53,952 bases of DNA. Source: Endomicrobium sp. Its GTDB lineage: Bacteria > Elusimicrobiota > Endomicrobiia > Endomicrobiales > Endomicrobiaceae. This document shows, piece after piece, positions 16,073 to 25,761 of this stretch (its first letter is position 1; the number at the start of each line of letters is the position of its first letter). The position numbers and the translations under genes are program-made. The stretch lies in NCBI GenBank assembly GCA_031272265.1, contig JAISUD010000026.1, positions 1 to 53,952 of the forward strand, given 5' to 3'. Under the pieces are notes generated by a model. The model ran no database searches and was not told the origin of the DNA. It was given only the letters and a program-made list of their open reading frames with translations.

Positions 16073-16633
16073 TTATATCTGCATAATTTCTTTCTCTTTA
16101 ACCGCTACAATTTCGTCTATTTTTTCTATATAAACGTCAGTAACTTTTTGGGCTTTAATCTCGCATTTATTCTTATCGTCCTCACTTATAACTCTATCCT
16201 TTTTAAGTTTCTTTATATTTTCAATCAAAACTCTTCTCTCATTTCTTACAGCTATTTTAAATTCTTCCGCCATCCTGTTTATAGATTTTGCTATTTCTTT
16301 TCTCCTGTCTTCGGTGAGATGAGGAACTGAAATACGCACAAGTTTCCCGTCGTTTACCGGCACCATGCCTATATCGGCTTTAAGCACGGCTTTTTCTATC
16401 GGTTCTAACTGCGAAATATCCCATGGTTTTATTTCTATTGTTTTCGCGTCAGGAATATTTATAACTGCTATCTGATCTATAGGAACAAAAGAGCCGTAAC
16501 TTTTAACTTTTATGCCTTCTAGCACCGCGCTGCTCGCTCTGCCTGTTCTTATAGAAGACAATTCACATTTCAATCTGTCTATAGTTTTTTTCATAACATC
16601 TTCAGATGCCGAGAAAAAACTCTGAGTCTGCAT
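16073..16633 (-). CDS. frr: Ribosome recycling factor
   Basis: RRF splits post-termination ribosomes together with EF-G. The 186-residue length is typical. Conserved pieces are LSSIRTGRAS (about residues 24-33), the central domain with PVNDGKLVRISVPHLTEDRR, and the C-terminal helix EEFKIAVRNERR. It directly abuts pyrH, in the usual rpsB-tsf-pyrH-frr order. Confidence 0.96.
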   Translation of the reverse strand: MQTQSFFSASEDVMKKTIDRLKCELSSIRTGRASSAVLEGIKVKSYGSFVPIDQIAVINIPDAKTIEIKPWDISQLEPIEKAVLKADIGMVPVNDGKLVRISVPHLTEDRRKEIAKSINRMAEEFKIAVRNERRVLIENIKKLKKDRVISEDDKNKCEIKAQKVTDVYIEKIDEIVAVKEKEIMQI

Positions 16634-17332
16634 TTACACCTCCACTATCGTGCCTATTTCCTCACCGTTTAAAACCTTCCCTAAGTTTCCATCCCTATAA
16701 AAGTCAAACACATTAATTGATATATTTGCACGCATACACAGCGAAAAAACTTCCGCGTCCATAATTTCTAATCGCCTATCCAAAGCCTCTTTAAAAGTTA
16801 AAGAAGTGAATTTCATAGCGTCTTTATTCTTTTTCGGATCCGCGCTGTAAACACCGTCAACTTGCGTAGCTTTTAACAACATGTCAGCTTTTATCTCTAC
16901 AGCTCTCAAAGCAGCGGCAGTATCAGTAGTACAAAAAGGTTTACCCGTGCCGCCTGCAAAAATAACTATATTGCCCTGCTCAATAGAATCAATAACTTTT
17001 TCTTTTTTAAAATCCTCAACAAAGTCGCTAACACCTTCTGCAGAAAACACACTTGACTTTACACCCATTTTCGTTAAAGCGCCGTTCAACGCAAGAGAGT
17101 TTATAACCGTCGCGAGCATTCCCATCTTGTCGGCAGTAACTCTCTCTATAAATTTCCCCGCTCCTCTCCAGATGTTTCCCGCGCCGATTACAACTGCAAG
17201 CTGCACCTTACTGCAAACGACAGCAGACTTAATTTCACTTGCAGCTCTCAGAAGACTGCTTTCACTTATTGAAGAAGAGCCGTCACCGACAGACTCGCCT
17301 GAAAGTTTTAAAAGCGCTCTCCTTGCAGACAT
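16634..17332 (-). CDS. pyrH: Uridylate kinase
   Basis: PyrH phosphorylates UMP to UDP and belongs to the amino acid kinase fold. The 232-residue protein starts with the phosphate-binding LLKLSGES. It contains the VIGAGNIWRG loop (about residues 50-59) and the FAGGTGKPFCTTDTAAALRA nucleotide region. It lies between tsf (2-base gap) and frr. It links the translation operon to the UMP pathway encoded at 35-44 kb. Confidence 0.96.
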   Translation of the reverse strand: MSARRALLKLSGESVGDGSSSISESSLLRAASEIKSAVVCSKVQLAVVIGAGNIWRGAGKFIERVTADKMGMLATVINSLALNGALTKMGVKSSVFSAEGVSDFVEDFKKEKVIDSIEQGNIVIFAGGTGKPFCTTDTAAALRAVEIKADMLLKATQVDGVYSADPKKNKDAMKFTSLTFKEALDRRLEIMDAEVFSLCMRANISINVFDFYRDGNLGKVLNGEEIGTIVEV

Positions 17333-17334
17333 TG

Positions 17335-17937
17335 CTATTCTTCTCCAAGTTTAAATCTTGCAAACCTTTTTACTAATATGTTCTCGCCGATTTTTGCAAC
17401 AGCATTCGTTATCAAATCTTTCACTCTTTCTTTTCCGCTGGAGTCTCTAATATAAATTTGGTCGTATAAACACATCTGACTGTAAAATTTCTCAATTTTA
17501 CCTTCAATAATTTTATCCCAGACGTTTTTAGGTTTACTCTCTTTTTCAAGCTGGGCCCTATAAATTTCTTTTTCAGATTCAATTATACTTACAGGAACTT
17601 TATCTCTAGAAATATAACTAGGAGACGCCGCCGCAATCTGCATTGCAATTTCCTTAACTAGATTTTGAAAATCCGCTGTTTTCGCCACAAAATCGGTCTC
17701 GCAATTTATTTCAACTAAAACTCCAAGAGTGCCATTGCCATGTATATACGAGTACACAAGCCCTTGTTTAGCGGTTCTTCCTGCTTTTTTAACAGCGGCA
17801 GCCACACCTTTTTCTCTAAGCCACCGGCAAGCTTTATCCACGTCATTATTTGATTCTTTCAGTGCGTTTTTGCAATCCATTATACCCGCGCCTGTCATTT
17901 CTCTTATCTTTGTTATAAGCTCAGTCCACGTTGACAT
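17335..17937 (-). CDS. tsf: Elongation factor Ts (short form)
   Basis: EF-Ts exchanges GDP for GTP on EF-Tu. At 200 residues it is the short form known from several phyla, shorter than the E. coli type. The UBA-like N-terminus has [15 protein letters not shown]. The core has [13 protein letters not shown] with the conserved Thr-Asp-Phe, and the C-terminal part is compact. It overlaps the end of rpsB by 17 nt. Confidence 0.95.
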   Translation of the reverse strand: MSTWTELITKIREMTGAGIMDCKNALKESNNDVDKACRWLREKGVAAAVKKAGRTAKQGLVYSYIHGNGTLGVLVEINCETDFVAKTADFQNLVKEIAMQIAAASPSYISRDKVPVSIIESEKEIYRAQLEKESKPKNVWDKIIEGKIEKFYSQMCLYDQIYIRDSSGKERVKDLITNAVAKIGENILVKRFARFKLGEE

Positions 17938-18727
17938 TACTAACTTCTCCTTTCCGAATATTTACCTCTTCTTTCAATTCCGCTTCGTCCTTATCTTTGA
18001 CTTCCTCTGCAAACTCTCCACCATTGATGTCTTTTTTCTTTTCCGCTACAATTTTGCCTTCTAAAACGGCGTTTGCGATAACAGAGCAAAAAAGTTTTAC
18101 CGCTCTTATAGCGTCGTCATTACCCGGAATAGGATAGTCAATTAAATCAGGATCGCAGTTCGTATCGCAGACTGCGACAACTGGAATATTAAGTTTTCTT
18201 GCTTCTGAAACAGCTGTCGCTTCTTCCTGTGAATCTACAACAAACATAATATCCGGAAGATTAGACATTTTTTTAAGACCTTCTAAAGATTTTTCAAGCC
18301 TTACTCTTTCCTTTTCAATACGCGTTTGTTCTTTCTTTGAAAGTACCCTAAGAACTCCGTCCTTTTTCATATTTTCTATTTCGCCGTATCTTTCTATTGA
18401 TTTTCTCAACGTTTCAAAATTCGTAAGCGTTCCCCCAAGCCACCGTTCGCAGACGAAATGTGCTCCACAGCGCAGCGCCTCTTCTTTCACAGAAACACGC
18501 GCCTGTTTCTTCGTTCCTACAAATATTATTTCCTTCCCTTCGCAGATATAATCTCTTACAATCCTGTAATTATTTTTTAACTCTCTAAGAGTTTTTTGAA
18601 GATCTATGATATGAATTTTATTTCTTACCCCGAAAATGAATTTTGACATCTTGGGATTCCATCTTCTGGTTTGATGTCCAAAATGAACACCCGCTTCCAG
18701 TAAAGCTTTCATTGTAATATTTGTCAC
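17921..18727 (-). CDS. rpsB: 30S ribosomal protein S2
   Basis: S2 has 268 residues: the conserved [20 protein letters not shown]-terminus, the NWLGG-type region ([18 protein letters not shown]) and [20 protein letters not shown]. An extra acidic, Lys/Glu-rich C-terminal tail covers about the last 40 residues. The start is GTG with GGAGAG about 8 nt upstream. It is the first gene of the rpsB-tsf-pyrH-frr run, so the promoter probably lies in the gap upstream. Confidence 0.96.
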   Translation of the reverse strand: MTNITMKALLEAGVHFGHQTRRWNPKMSKFIFGVRNKIHIIDLQKTLRELKNNYRIVRDYICEGKEIIFVGTKKQARVSVKEEALRCGAHFVCERWLGGTLTNFETLRKSIERYGEIENMKKDGVLRVLSKKEQTRIEKERVRLEKSLEGLKKMSNLPDIMFVVDSQEEATAVSEARKLNIPVVAVCDTNCDPDLIDYPIPGNDDAIRAVKLFCSVIANAVLEGKIVAEKKKDINGGEFAEEVKDKDEAELKEEVNIRKGEVSNVNVD

Positions 18728-19280
18728 GCTTTTCTCTCCCTTTAGTTTCTAACTGCGTTTACAACGCAATTTCCGTTCTAGACAAGTTTGATCCTGTCAT
18801 ACGGCTTCCGCAGTCTTCAATCTCCCAAACCCCACCGTAAAACTTAATTTAGGGACCTTAGGCAAATCCGATCGCGTGTTTATTTACAATTTGCTTAAAC
18901 AAATATTAAGCAAAATCTTTCAAAAAACTAAATTCACCTGTTTCGGCGAAGTGCTGAGAAACAATTGTGAAAAGATAAAACTACCCCGCCTCATATTTTT
19001 CGTCCCAACTAAGCAGTGGCTCTACTGTTTTATCATACCAAATTATATACCTAGCACACTTGTTCCTTTAAATCTTTAATTTCTTTTTATATCTCTACCG
19101 TGTACCTCCTCACTCTTAACATTTCTCTTAGCGCTTTATCAAAGAAAAAACCTTCTCTCAATCAAGCAAGCGTTCCGCAAAATGTTCTTCCGTCTTGGTA
19201 TACAGTGCTCCTAATTCATTGCCTTAGAGAGCATTCCCCCCCCCTTCTCACAAATACAGCACAAAGGATCTGCTTTTGGT
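18728..19280. other. Gap with an unidentified minus-strand coding relic
   Basis: This gap upstream of rpsB holds no intact gene. Around 19100-19280 one minus-strand frame reads CAVFVRRGGECSLRQ, stop, IRSTVYQDGRTFCGTLA, stop, LREGFFFDKALREMLRVRR before a final stop. Both internal stops are TGA, as expected for decay of Trp or Arg codons. The family is not recognised. The rest (about 18730-19090) contains nothing I can name, although the rpsB promoter and leader should lie there. Confidence 0.3.
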
Positions 19281-19587
19281 CTAATCATTGTGGTGTTCAC
19301 CAGCAGGAGAAAGAGTTGATTCTGGAGGAGGACTTGGTTGTGGCGGAGTAACCTCCTCTTTCTTAGAACAACAACCACCGCAACTCCGGCAGTAAATTGC
19401 TAACACAACAGCACCAAGACTTGTCCAAGTTTTCCATCCCCCCAAACCATTTGTTAGAAGCTTCTTCTAACTTTTTCTACTCCTCAGCATTCACTCCATC
19501 TCGCGATACTAATATTTTCTCATTCCCAAACGCACAACTAGACAATAAAAATACTAATGTCAACACCATTATCGTCAATTTTTCCAC
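19281..19587 (-). pseudogene. Broken small lipoprotein gene
   Basis: Starting with GTG 19587, the frame encodes a signal peptide with lipobox (MVLTLVFLLSSC) and then FGNEKILVSRDGVNAEE, where a TAG interrupts it. The same frame continues (KKLEEASNKWFGG) into a run of six G. One base away, another frame continues with a hydrophobic segment, a Cys cluster (CRSCGGCCSKKEE) and a Pro-rich end (PPQPSPPPESTLSP). The overall plan matches the lipoproteins at 1.4-3.6 kb with the Pro-rich part moved to the C-terminus. One stop plus one indel make it non-functional as read. Confidence 0.65.
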
Positions 19588-19821
19588 GACTACTCTACCT
19601 CTTTTAATTCATATTTTTCAAGCTTAACAAACAGCTTAAAAAAATCAATCAACATACATCCACATTTTCACGTTTCCTTGCCCTCGCAAACAGAATCTTA
19701 ACGCTGCCTATTTCTAGTCTTCCAACTTCGGCAAATTACCATTTTACCTCTCTTCTTTGTTAAATTCTATCAAAATAATTTTTCATATTCCATTACATTA
19801 CCATATCACTTTAATTTTACT

Positions 19822-19855
19822 AAAAAAGCTTAACCTCTCAACCAGTGAAGAGTTT
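19822..19855 (-). terminator. Possible weak terminator after murA
   Basis: On the minus strand downstream of murA, ACTCTTCA and TTGAGAGGT can form an imperfect, bulged hairpin around a short loop, followed by AAGCTTTTTT. The T-run is good but the stem is weak. Confidence 0.3.
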
Positions 19856-19901
19856 TCGTAAATTTAATTTATAGTCATTATTCTATCAAATACAGAGAAA
19901 T

Positions 19902-21170
19902 TTAACCATGAACTCTTATTATATCGGCGCCAAGTTTTTTCAACTTTCTTTCAAGCATATCGTAGCCTCTGTCTAAATGATAAATCTTTGAAACGGTAGT
20001 CGGACCGCGCGCGGCAAGTCCCGCTAAAATAAGCGCCGCTCCCGCTCTTAAATCAGACACTGTTACCGCCGATCCTGAAAACCTTTCAACACCTTTAATA
20101 TTTACGATTTTGCCGTTTACTGATATATCAGCACCAAACTTCTGCAGCTGCGTAATATGCGAGAATCTATTTTCAAAAATGTTTTCTTCTATACGCGACC
20201 TGCCGTCTACAAGACACATCAAAGTCGTCCACTGAGCTTGAACGTCTGTAGGAAATCCCGGATATACTTCCGTTTTTATGCTTTGTGGTTTTAGATTTTT
20301 TACCCATTTAGCATAAATTGCATTTTTTGACTCCTTAATATACAATCCACTTTTCCTAAGTTTATCATTTACTGATTTTAGGTGATGCGGAATAACTTTT
20401 TTCAGAGTAACCTCGCCTTTTGTAATAGCGGCGGCTATCATATACGTAGCGGCTTCTATTCTATCGGGAATTACCTCATGCTCAAAACCGTGGAGTTTAT
20501 CCACTCCTTCCACTACAATCTTTTTTGTCCCCGCGCCCGTTATTTTCGCGCCCATTTTATTCAAAACAAAGGCTAAATCCTCTATCTCGGGTTCGCATGC
20601 GGCATTAATAATTGTAGTCTTACCTTCAGCTAAAACCGCCGTAAGCAATATATTTTCAGTCGCGCCTACACTGGGGAACCTAAAATTTACCGGCGCGCCT
20701 TTAAGTCTGTTTCCGGCAAAAGTCCTTACACAACCGTCTTCAATTGAAATTTCAGCACCAAGTTTTCTAAACGCTTCCAAATGAATATCTACAGGTCTTG
20801 CGCCTATAGCGCATCCTCCCGGTAAAGGTACGCCAATTCTTCTAAGTCTTGCAAGCAAAGGCCCTATTATCAAAATGCTTGCGCGCATTTTTCTTACTAA
20901 TTTATGCAGAGCCACATGCTTATATTCCTTATCATAATTATCCGAACAATAAACTTCTATAATATTTCCTTTTTTTACAGCTTTTTTACCCATAAAATTT
21001 AAAAACAATACCGTTGTATCTACGTCGTCAAGAGATGGAATATTAGTTATAACGGTAGGCTCGTCTGTAAGTAAAGTCGCAAAAAGTATAGGTAGAGTAG
21101 AATTTTTTGAGCCGGATATGATTACTTCGCCTCTTAAGCTATTACCGCCCCGTATTAATATTTTATCCAT
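19902..21170 (-). CDS. murA: UDP-N-acetylglucosamine 1-carboxyvinyltransferase
   Basis: MurA transfers enolpyruvate from PEP to UDP-GlcNAc, the first committed peptidoglycan step. The 422-residue protein has the catalytic Lys motif SGSKNSTLPILFA (about residues 20-32). The Cys loop PGGCAIGARPVDIHLEAF (about 116-133) retains the fosfomycin-target Cys. The C-terminal DLRAGAALILAGLAARG is present. It shows that the organism keeps a peptidoglycan pathway. It is preceded by prmC with a 74-base gap. Confidence 0.96.
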   Translation of the reverse strand: MDKILIRGGNSLRGEVIISGSKNSTLPILFATLLTDEPTVITNIPSLDDVDTTVLFLNFMGKKAVKKGNIIEVYCSDNYDKEYKHVALHKLVRKMRASILIIGPLLARLRRIGVPLPGGCAIGARPVDIHLEAFRKLGAEISIEDGCVRTFAGNRLKGAPVNFRFPSVGATENILLTAVLAEGKTTIINAACEPEIEDLAFVLNKMGAKITGAGTKKIVVEGVDKLHGFEHEVIPDRIEAATYMIAAAITKGEVTLKKVIPHHLKSVNDKLRKSGLYIKESKNAIYAKWVKNLKPQSIKTEVYPGFPTDVQAQWTTLMCLVDGRSRIEENIFENRFSHITQLQKFGADISVNGKIVNIKGVERFSGSAVTVSDLRAGAALILAGLAARGPTTVSKIYHLDRGYDMLERKLKKLGADIIRVHG

Positions 21171-21244
21171 TATGTAACCATCAATTTATTACAATCCTCG
21201 TATTCAAGCTTTGCCTTAAATACGACAAACAGAACAATAATATT

Positions 21245-22099
21245 TCAACATTTGTTTTTCGCTTTTAATATTCTCGGCAGTCCCGCGTAATCTTTTATTA
21301 TTTCAATGCCTCCATACCCCTCGTCCAAAAATATTTGTTTTATTTTTCTGGCTTTATTCGCGTTTAATTCAACGAAGATAGATCCGCCAGCTTTCAAATA
21401 TTCACCAGCTTTAACGGCTATTTCTCTGTAAAAAAACAAGCCATCTTCGGCCGCCACAAGAGCATTTTCAGGTTCATATTTAAGTTCCGGTTCTAGAAAA
21501 TCATACTCTTCACAAGAAACATAGGGCGGATTTGAAACAATTACGTCAAAATTTTTATCACCTATTTTATCGAAAACGTCACTTTTAACAAAATCTATAT
21601 CCAGCGCGTTATTAATCCGCGCGTTTTCTTTCGCAACCACAAGAGCATCCGCGTTTATGTCCGAAGCCATAATATACTCAAATCCGCCGAGTTTTCTAAA
21701 GCTAATAGCCATGCAACCCGAACCCGTGCATAAATCCAGCAATGAACGCTTATTTTCTTTTTTTGAAAACTTTAACACGCTTTCTACTAAAATTTCAGTT
21801 TCAGGTCTAGGGATTAAAACATTCTTATTAACTTTAAACTCAAAATTCATAAATCCGGCAAAATCGGTTATATACGCGACAGGCTCTCTCCTAGAACGTC
21901 TTAAAACACATTCTTCATATTCAGACTTCTGCACATCTGTAAGCTTTTGGTTTATTACAAAAAGGAGTCTTGAACGCTTGATCCGCAAAACAAACCCCAA
22001 AAGAATTTCAGCGTCGGAATCGTACTCAAAAAGTCCTTTTGATTTTAAAAACGCTTTAGCAGTTTTCAATACAGTGTAAACATTATCACCGACAAACAT
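21245..22099 (-). CDS. prmC: Release factor glutamine methyltransferase
   Basis: PrmC (HemK) methylates the Gln of the GGQ motif in peptide release factors. The 284-residue protein has a helical N-terminal domain. The SAM site is LLDLCTGSGCMAISF (about residues 119-133), and the catalytic NPPYVSCEEY is near residue 186. It lies directly downstream of its substrate gene prfA (11-base gap), a conserved pairing. Confidence 0.95.
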   Translation of the reverse strand: MFVGDNVYTVLKTAKAFLKSKGLFEYDSDAEILLGFVLRIKRSRLLFVINQKLTDVQKSEYEECVLRRSRREPVAYITDFAGFMNFEFKVNKNVLIPRPETEILVESVLKFSKKENKRSLLDLCTGSGCMAISFRKLGGFEYIMASDINADALVVAKENARINNALDIDFVKSDVFDKIGDKNFDVIVSNPPYVSCEEYDFLEPELKYEPENALVAAEDGLFFYREIAVKAGEYLKAGGSIFVELNANKARKIKQIFLDEGYGGIEIIKDYAGLPRILKAKNKC

Positions 22100-22110
22100 T
22101 TAATTTGAAT

Positions 22111-23178
22111 TTAAATACCGTCTTCTTTAAGCTTAGAACCCACTTCAGATTCAAGGAGCTTATTAATAATCTCCGACAAGTTACCGTCCATAACCTCACC
22201 GATATTATATATGCTGTATCCTATTCTATGATCCGTAATTCTGTTCTGCGGAAAATTATACGTCCTTATTTTACCTGATCTGTCGCCGGAGCCGATTTGC
22301 TGCTTTCTGTCATCTGAAAGCTGTTTTGCATTTTCTAAAGTTTTCCGCTCGTAAAGTTTCGCTCTAAGCACCTTAAAGGCTTTCGCTCTGTTTTTCATTT
22401 GACTCCTCTCATCCTGACAAGCGACTACAAGTCCCGTAGGCAGATGCGTAATCCTTATAGCTGAATCTGTTTTATTGACATGTTGTCCGCCCGCGCCGGA
22501 GGATCTGTAAGTATCAATTCTCAAGTCTTCCGATTTTATCTCAACATCAATTTCTTCCGCTTCAGGAAAAACGGCTACGGTGACAGCCGACGTGTGAACT
22601 CTTCCGGATATTTCAGTTTCAGGTACTCTCTGAACTCTGTGAACACCTCTTTCAAATTTAAAATAACGCCACGTTTTCCTACCGTTTACTTCAAATATAA
22701 TTTCTTTATAGCCGCCAAGACCCGTAGAATTTGAGCTCAAAACTTCATATTTCCAGCCGTTCTTCTCAGCAAAACGAGCATACATTCTGCACAAATCGCC
22801 TGCAAATAAAGCGGCTTCTTCGCCACCTGTTCCCGCACGGATTTCTACAATAATATTTTTATCGTCGTTTGGGTCACAAGGCATAAGCAACAGTTTTATT
22901 TCAGCTTCAATCTTATTTTTCATTCCAATAAGATCGTTATACTCCGCAAAAGCCAACGTTTTTATTTCGGAATCTTCAGATTTTTTTAATTCTTCGGCAT
23001 CTTTTATGCCATTGAGAATATTTGAGTAGCGCGTATATTTCGCGGCAAGCGGACGAAGATAAGAGTACTGCTTCGAAAGTTCACTATATTCCTCTTGGCT
23101 TATAGCAGATAAATCGCTAAGTTTTTTTTCAATCTCCCTAAACTGTTTATTTAACACTCCCAGCTTTTCCAAATACAT
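22111..23178 (-). CDS. prfA: Peptide chain release factor 1
   Basis: RF1 reads UAA and UAG stop codons. The 355-residue protein has the codon-recognition PxT motif in RVPETEISGR (RF1 type rather than the SPF of RF2). The hydrolysis motif is SSGAGGQHVNKTDSA (about residues 226-240), and the C-terminal RTYNFPQNRITDHR is conserved. It is followed by prmC and preceded by rpmE. Confidence 0.96.
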   Translation of the reverse strand: MYLEKLGVLNKQFREIEKKLSDLSAISQEEYSELSKQYSYLRPLAAKYTRYSNILNGIKDAEELKKSEDSEIKTLAFAEYNDLIGMKNKIEAEIKLLLMPCDPNDDKNIIVEIRAGTGGEEAALFAGDLCRMYARFAEKNGWKYEVLSSNSTGLGGYKEIIFEVNGRKTWRYFKFERGVHRVQRVPETEISGRVHTSAVTVAVFPEAEEIDVEIKSEDLRIDTYRSSGAGGQHVNKTDSAIRITHLPTGLVVACQDERSQMKNRAKAFKVLRAKLYERKTLENAKQLSDDRKQQIGSGDRSGKIRTYNFPQNRITDHRIGYSIYNIGEVMDGNLSEIINKLLESEVGSKLKEDGI

Positions 23179-23259
23179 GTTTATTTCCCGGCAACAAAAA
23201 ATATAACAGAGCCTCTACATTTCAAAGATTTCACAATACGTCTCCACTACATTACAAAA

Positions 23260-23595
23260 TTAATTCTTTTTAATTTCTTTACTCTTTTTCGTAAGGGATT
23301 TCACTTTTCTAGGCGAAGTAGTGAGTATTTTTCCTGAAGCTTTTCTAGGCGCTTGAACTTTTTTCTCAATTTTCTTTTTCAGAACAGTCTTTCCTTTAGT
23401 TTTAGCAAAACGCTTTTGGAACTTTTCAACTCTTCCCGCTGTATCTATAAGCTTTTGCTTACCTGTAAAAAACGGATGGCAATTTGAACATATTTCCAGT
23501 TTTATTGAAGGTTTTGTTGAACGCGTTTTAAACGTATACCCACATGCACATGAAACCGTGCTTTCTTCATATTTCGGATGTATCGTTTCTTTCAT
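23260..23595 (-). CDS. rpmE: 50S ribosomal protein L31 with basic C-terminal extension
   Basis: The first 66 or so residues are a standard zinc-type L31: MKETIHPKY, the Cys pair CACGY, then [14 protein letters not shown] and [12 protein letters not shown]. The usual protein stops near residue 70. Here a further 40 residues rich in Lys and Ser/Thr follow. The extension may contact rRNA. The gene sits between rho and prfA. Confidence 0.94.
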   Translation of the reverse strand: MKETIHPKYEESTVSCACGYTFKTRSTKPSIKLEICSNCHPFFTGKQKLIDTAGRVEKFQKRFAKTKGKTVLKKKIEKKVQAPRKASGKILTTSPRKVKSLTKKSKEIKKN

Positions 23596-23711
23596 TTTTA
23601 ATTTCCCCTTTATTCAACTTTTTGCAGAGTACAAAATTTTTCAATTTTTAACCGATTTTCTGCTGTTATCTAAAACGCTGCTAACCTCGTGCGCTGGCAC
23701 TTAATCCACCG

Positions 23712-25001
23712 TCACAATCTATCCATACTGGAAAGTTCCATCTGCTTTAAAAAATCTTTATTAGACTCCGATCCAAGCAGTCTTTTGCTTAGCTCTTCCA
23801 TAACTTCTATAGAATTCATTGAGGTCATCCATTTTCTCAATATCCACATTTTATTCTTTTCGTCTTCGTTCAAAAGAAGCTCTTCTTTTCTGGTGCCCGA
23901 ACGCAAAAGATCTATCGCGGGAAATATCCTCCTGTCGGCAAGCTTCCTGTCAAGATAAATTTCGCAATTACCCGTTCCTTTAAATTCTTCAAATATAACA
24001 TCGTCCATTCTGCTGCCGGTTTCAACAAGAGCCGTACCTATGATAGTAAGACTGCCTCCCTCTTCAATATTTCTAGCCGCGCCGAAAAATCTTTTGGGTC
24101 TTTGTAAAGCATTTGAGTCAAGTCCACCTGAGAGAACTCTACCACTTGAAGGCGCCACTGTGTTATAGGCTCTAGCAAGTCTTGTAATTGAGTCTAAAAG
24201 CACGACAACGTGTTTGCCGTTTTCAACCATCCTTTTAGCCTTCTCTATAACCATTTCAGCGACTTGTATGTGCCTTTCTGACGGCTCGTCAAAAGTTGAA
24301 GATACAACCTCTCCCCTCACAGAACGCTGCATATCCGTAACTTCTTCAGGCCTCTCATCTATTAATAGAATCATAAGCAGCATATCGGGACTGTTTTCAG
24401 TTATCGCATTAGCTATTTCCTGCAAAAGAACAGTCTTGCCTGTTCTCGGAGCCGCGTTAATCAATACTCTCTGTCCTTTGCCTATAGGAGCTAACATATC
24501 TACAATCCTTGTTGATAGTTTTTCTTTCTTTGTTTCAAAGACTATTTTTTCGCTGGGATATAAAGGCGTCAGATTATCAAAAAGAACCCTTTCCCTTATA
24601 TTTTCAAGCTCCTCCTGGCCATTGACAGATTTTACTTGTAAAAGCGCAAAATAACGTTCTTGCTGCGACTGAGGAGGGCGGACATATCCTGCAACCGTAT
24701 CGCCCTTTCTTAAAGCAAACTTCTTTATCTGCGAAGGAGATATATATATATCGTCAGGACCCGGCAGATAATTATAATCCGGCGAGCGCAAAAAACCAAA
24801 ACCGTCAGGCAAAACCTCTAAAACGCCTTCTTCGTAAACCATCTTATTTTCTTTTGCACGCGCTTCAAAAATTTTCGCTATAAGCTCCTGCTTTCTCAAA
24901 CCTGCCACAGAATCCAGTTTAAGACCTTTTGCAATCTCTATAAGTTCCGAAATCGTTCGCTTAGACAAAATAGACGCGTTTTTAGACCTATCTTTTTCCA
25001 T
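23712..25001 (-). CDS. rho: Transcription termination factor Rho
   Basis: Rho is a hexameric RNA-dependent ATPase that ends transcription. The 429-residue protein has the N-terminal SAP-like helices ([20 protein letters not shown]). It has the RNA-binding cold-shock fold ([19 protein letters not shown]) and the Walker A loop [13 protein letters not shown] near residue 178. It also has [18 protein letters not shown], the Q-loop/R-loop and [14 protein letters not shown]. No large inserts are seen. It is probably the first gene of the rho-rpmE-prfA-prmC run; TATAAT occurs upstream on the minus strand near 25040, but the -35 is weak. Confidence 0.96.
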   Translation of the reverse strand: MEKDRSKNASILSKRTISELIEIAKGLKLDSVAGLRKQELIAKIFEARAKENKMVYEEGVLEVLPDGFGFLRSPDYNYLPGPDDIYISPSQIKKFALRKGDTVAGYVRPPQSQQERYFALLQVKSVNGQEELENIRERVLFDNLTPLYPSEKIVFETKKEKLSTRIVDMLAPIGKGQRVLINAAPRTGKTVLLQEIANAITENSPDMLLMILLIDERPEEVTDMQRSVRGEVVSSTFDEPSERHIQVAEMVIEKAKRMVENGKHVVVLLDSITRLARAYNTVAPSSGRVLSGGLDSNALQRPKRFFGAARNIEEGGSLTIIGTALVETGSRMDDVIFEEFKGTGNCEIYLDRKLADRRIFPAIDLLRSGTRKEELLLNEDEKNKMWILRKWMTSMNSIEVMEELSKRLLGSESNKDFLKQMELSSMDRL

Positions 25002-25170
25002 TAACTCCCCCCAGAGTCTTTGACCGCTTTTGATTATTATATATTGACTACAATGAATACGTCTTTATTATCAATACATAACAATTTGATTTTGATTTAT
25101 TTTATTTAGATTATTTTTTGATTTGAAAGCATAAATAGGTCTGACACGCAGAAAGTATTCTAAATTATTA

Positions 25171-25761
25171 TTATCCTGATGTCAATAATTTATACAAATT
25201 TTTTATGTTTCTTTTCAAATCTTCCTTAGATCCGGAATTATCTATTACAAAATCAGCAAGCTCGAGTTTCTTTGACACGGGCATTTGCGAATCAATCCTC
25301 TCTTTCGCTTGACGCACGTTAAGTTTATCGCGCGTGACAAGACGCTTTAATTGAACATAGTAAGGAACCCAGACAACCACAGTTTTATCGCATATTCTAT
25401 CCATTCCAGCTTCAAAAAGAAGCGGAGCGTTAACTAATATCATATTTTCGTCTCTATATCGCGATATTATTTCGTTTATACGCGAAATTATATATGCGTG
25501 AAGAATTTTTTCAACTCTGAGTTTTATTTTCTTATCCGAAAAAATTATGCCGGCGAGTTTTTTCCTATCTAAGCCTCCGTCAGGGTATAAAATACTTCTT
25601 CCTAGACTCTCCACAAGCTCATTTAAAGACGGCATACCCTTTTTGGTAATCTCGTGCGATATTTCGTCAGCGTCTATATTATAAGCACCGAACGATTCAA
25701 TAAAATATTTAGCGCTTTCGTTTTTCCCTGCGGCGATACCTCCCGTCAATCCTATTATCAT
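25171..25761 (-). CDS. coaE: Dephospho-CoA kinase
   Basis: CoaE phosphorylates dephospho-CoA, the last step of CoA synthesis. The 196-residue protein has the P-loop at the N-terminus (GLTGGIAAGKNESAK), the substrate loop with NIDADEISHE, and PLLFEAGMDRICDKTVVVWV. The P-loop carries Asn where Ser or Thr normally follows GK. It overlaps the end of polA by 4 nt, so the two are coupled. Confidence 0.93.
   Translation of the reverse strand: MIIGLTGGIAAGKNESAKYFIESFGAYNIDADEISHEITKKGMPSLNELVESLGRSILYPDGGLDRKKLAGIIFSDKKIKLRVEKILHAYIISRINEIISRYRDENMILVNAPLLFEAGMDRICDKTVVVWVPYYVQLKRLVTRDKLNVRQAKERIDSQMPVSKKLELADFVIDNSGSKEDLKRNIKNLYKLLTSG

Noticed and set aside
3073-19260. TGA read as Trp (alternative genetic code), prompted by several TGA-interrupted frames
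   Set aside because: Core genes use TGG for Trp and several end in TGA (for example the NCS2 permease gene); the interrupted frames also contain TAA or TAG stops or indels, so decay is simpler. The CAA to TAA change in the dead lipoprotein copy fits the same explanation.
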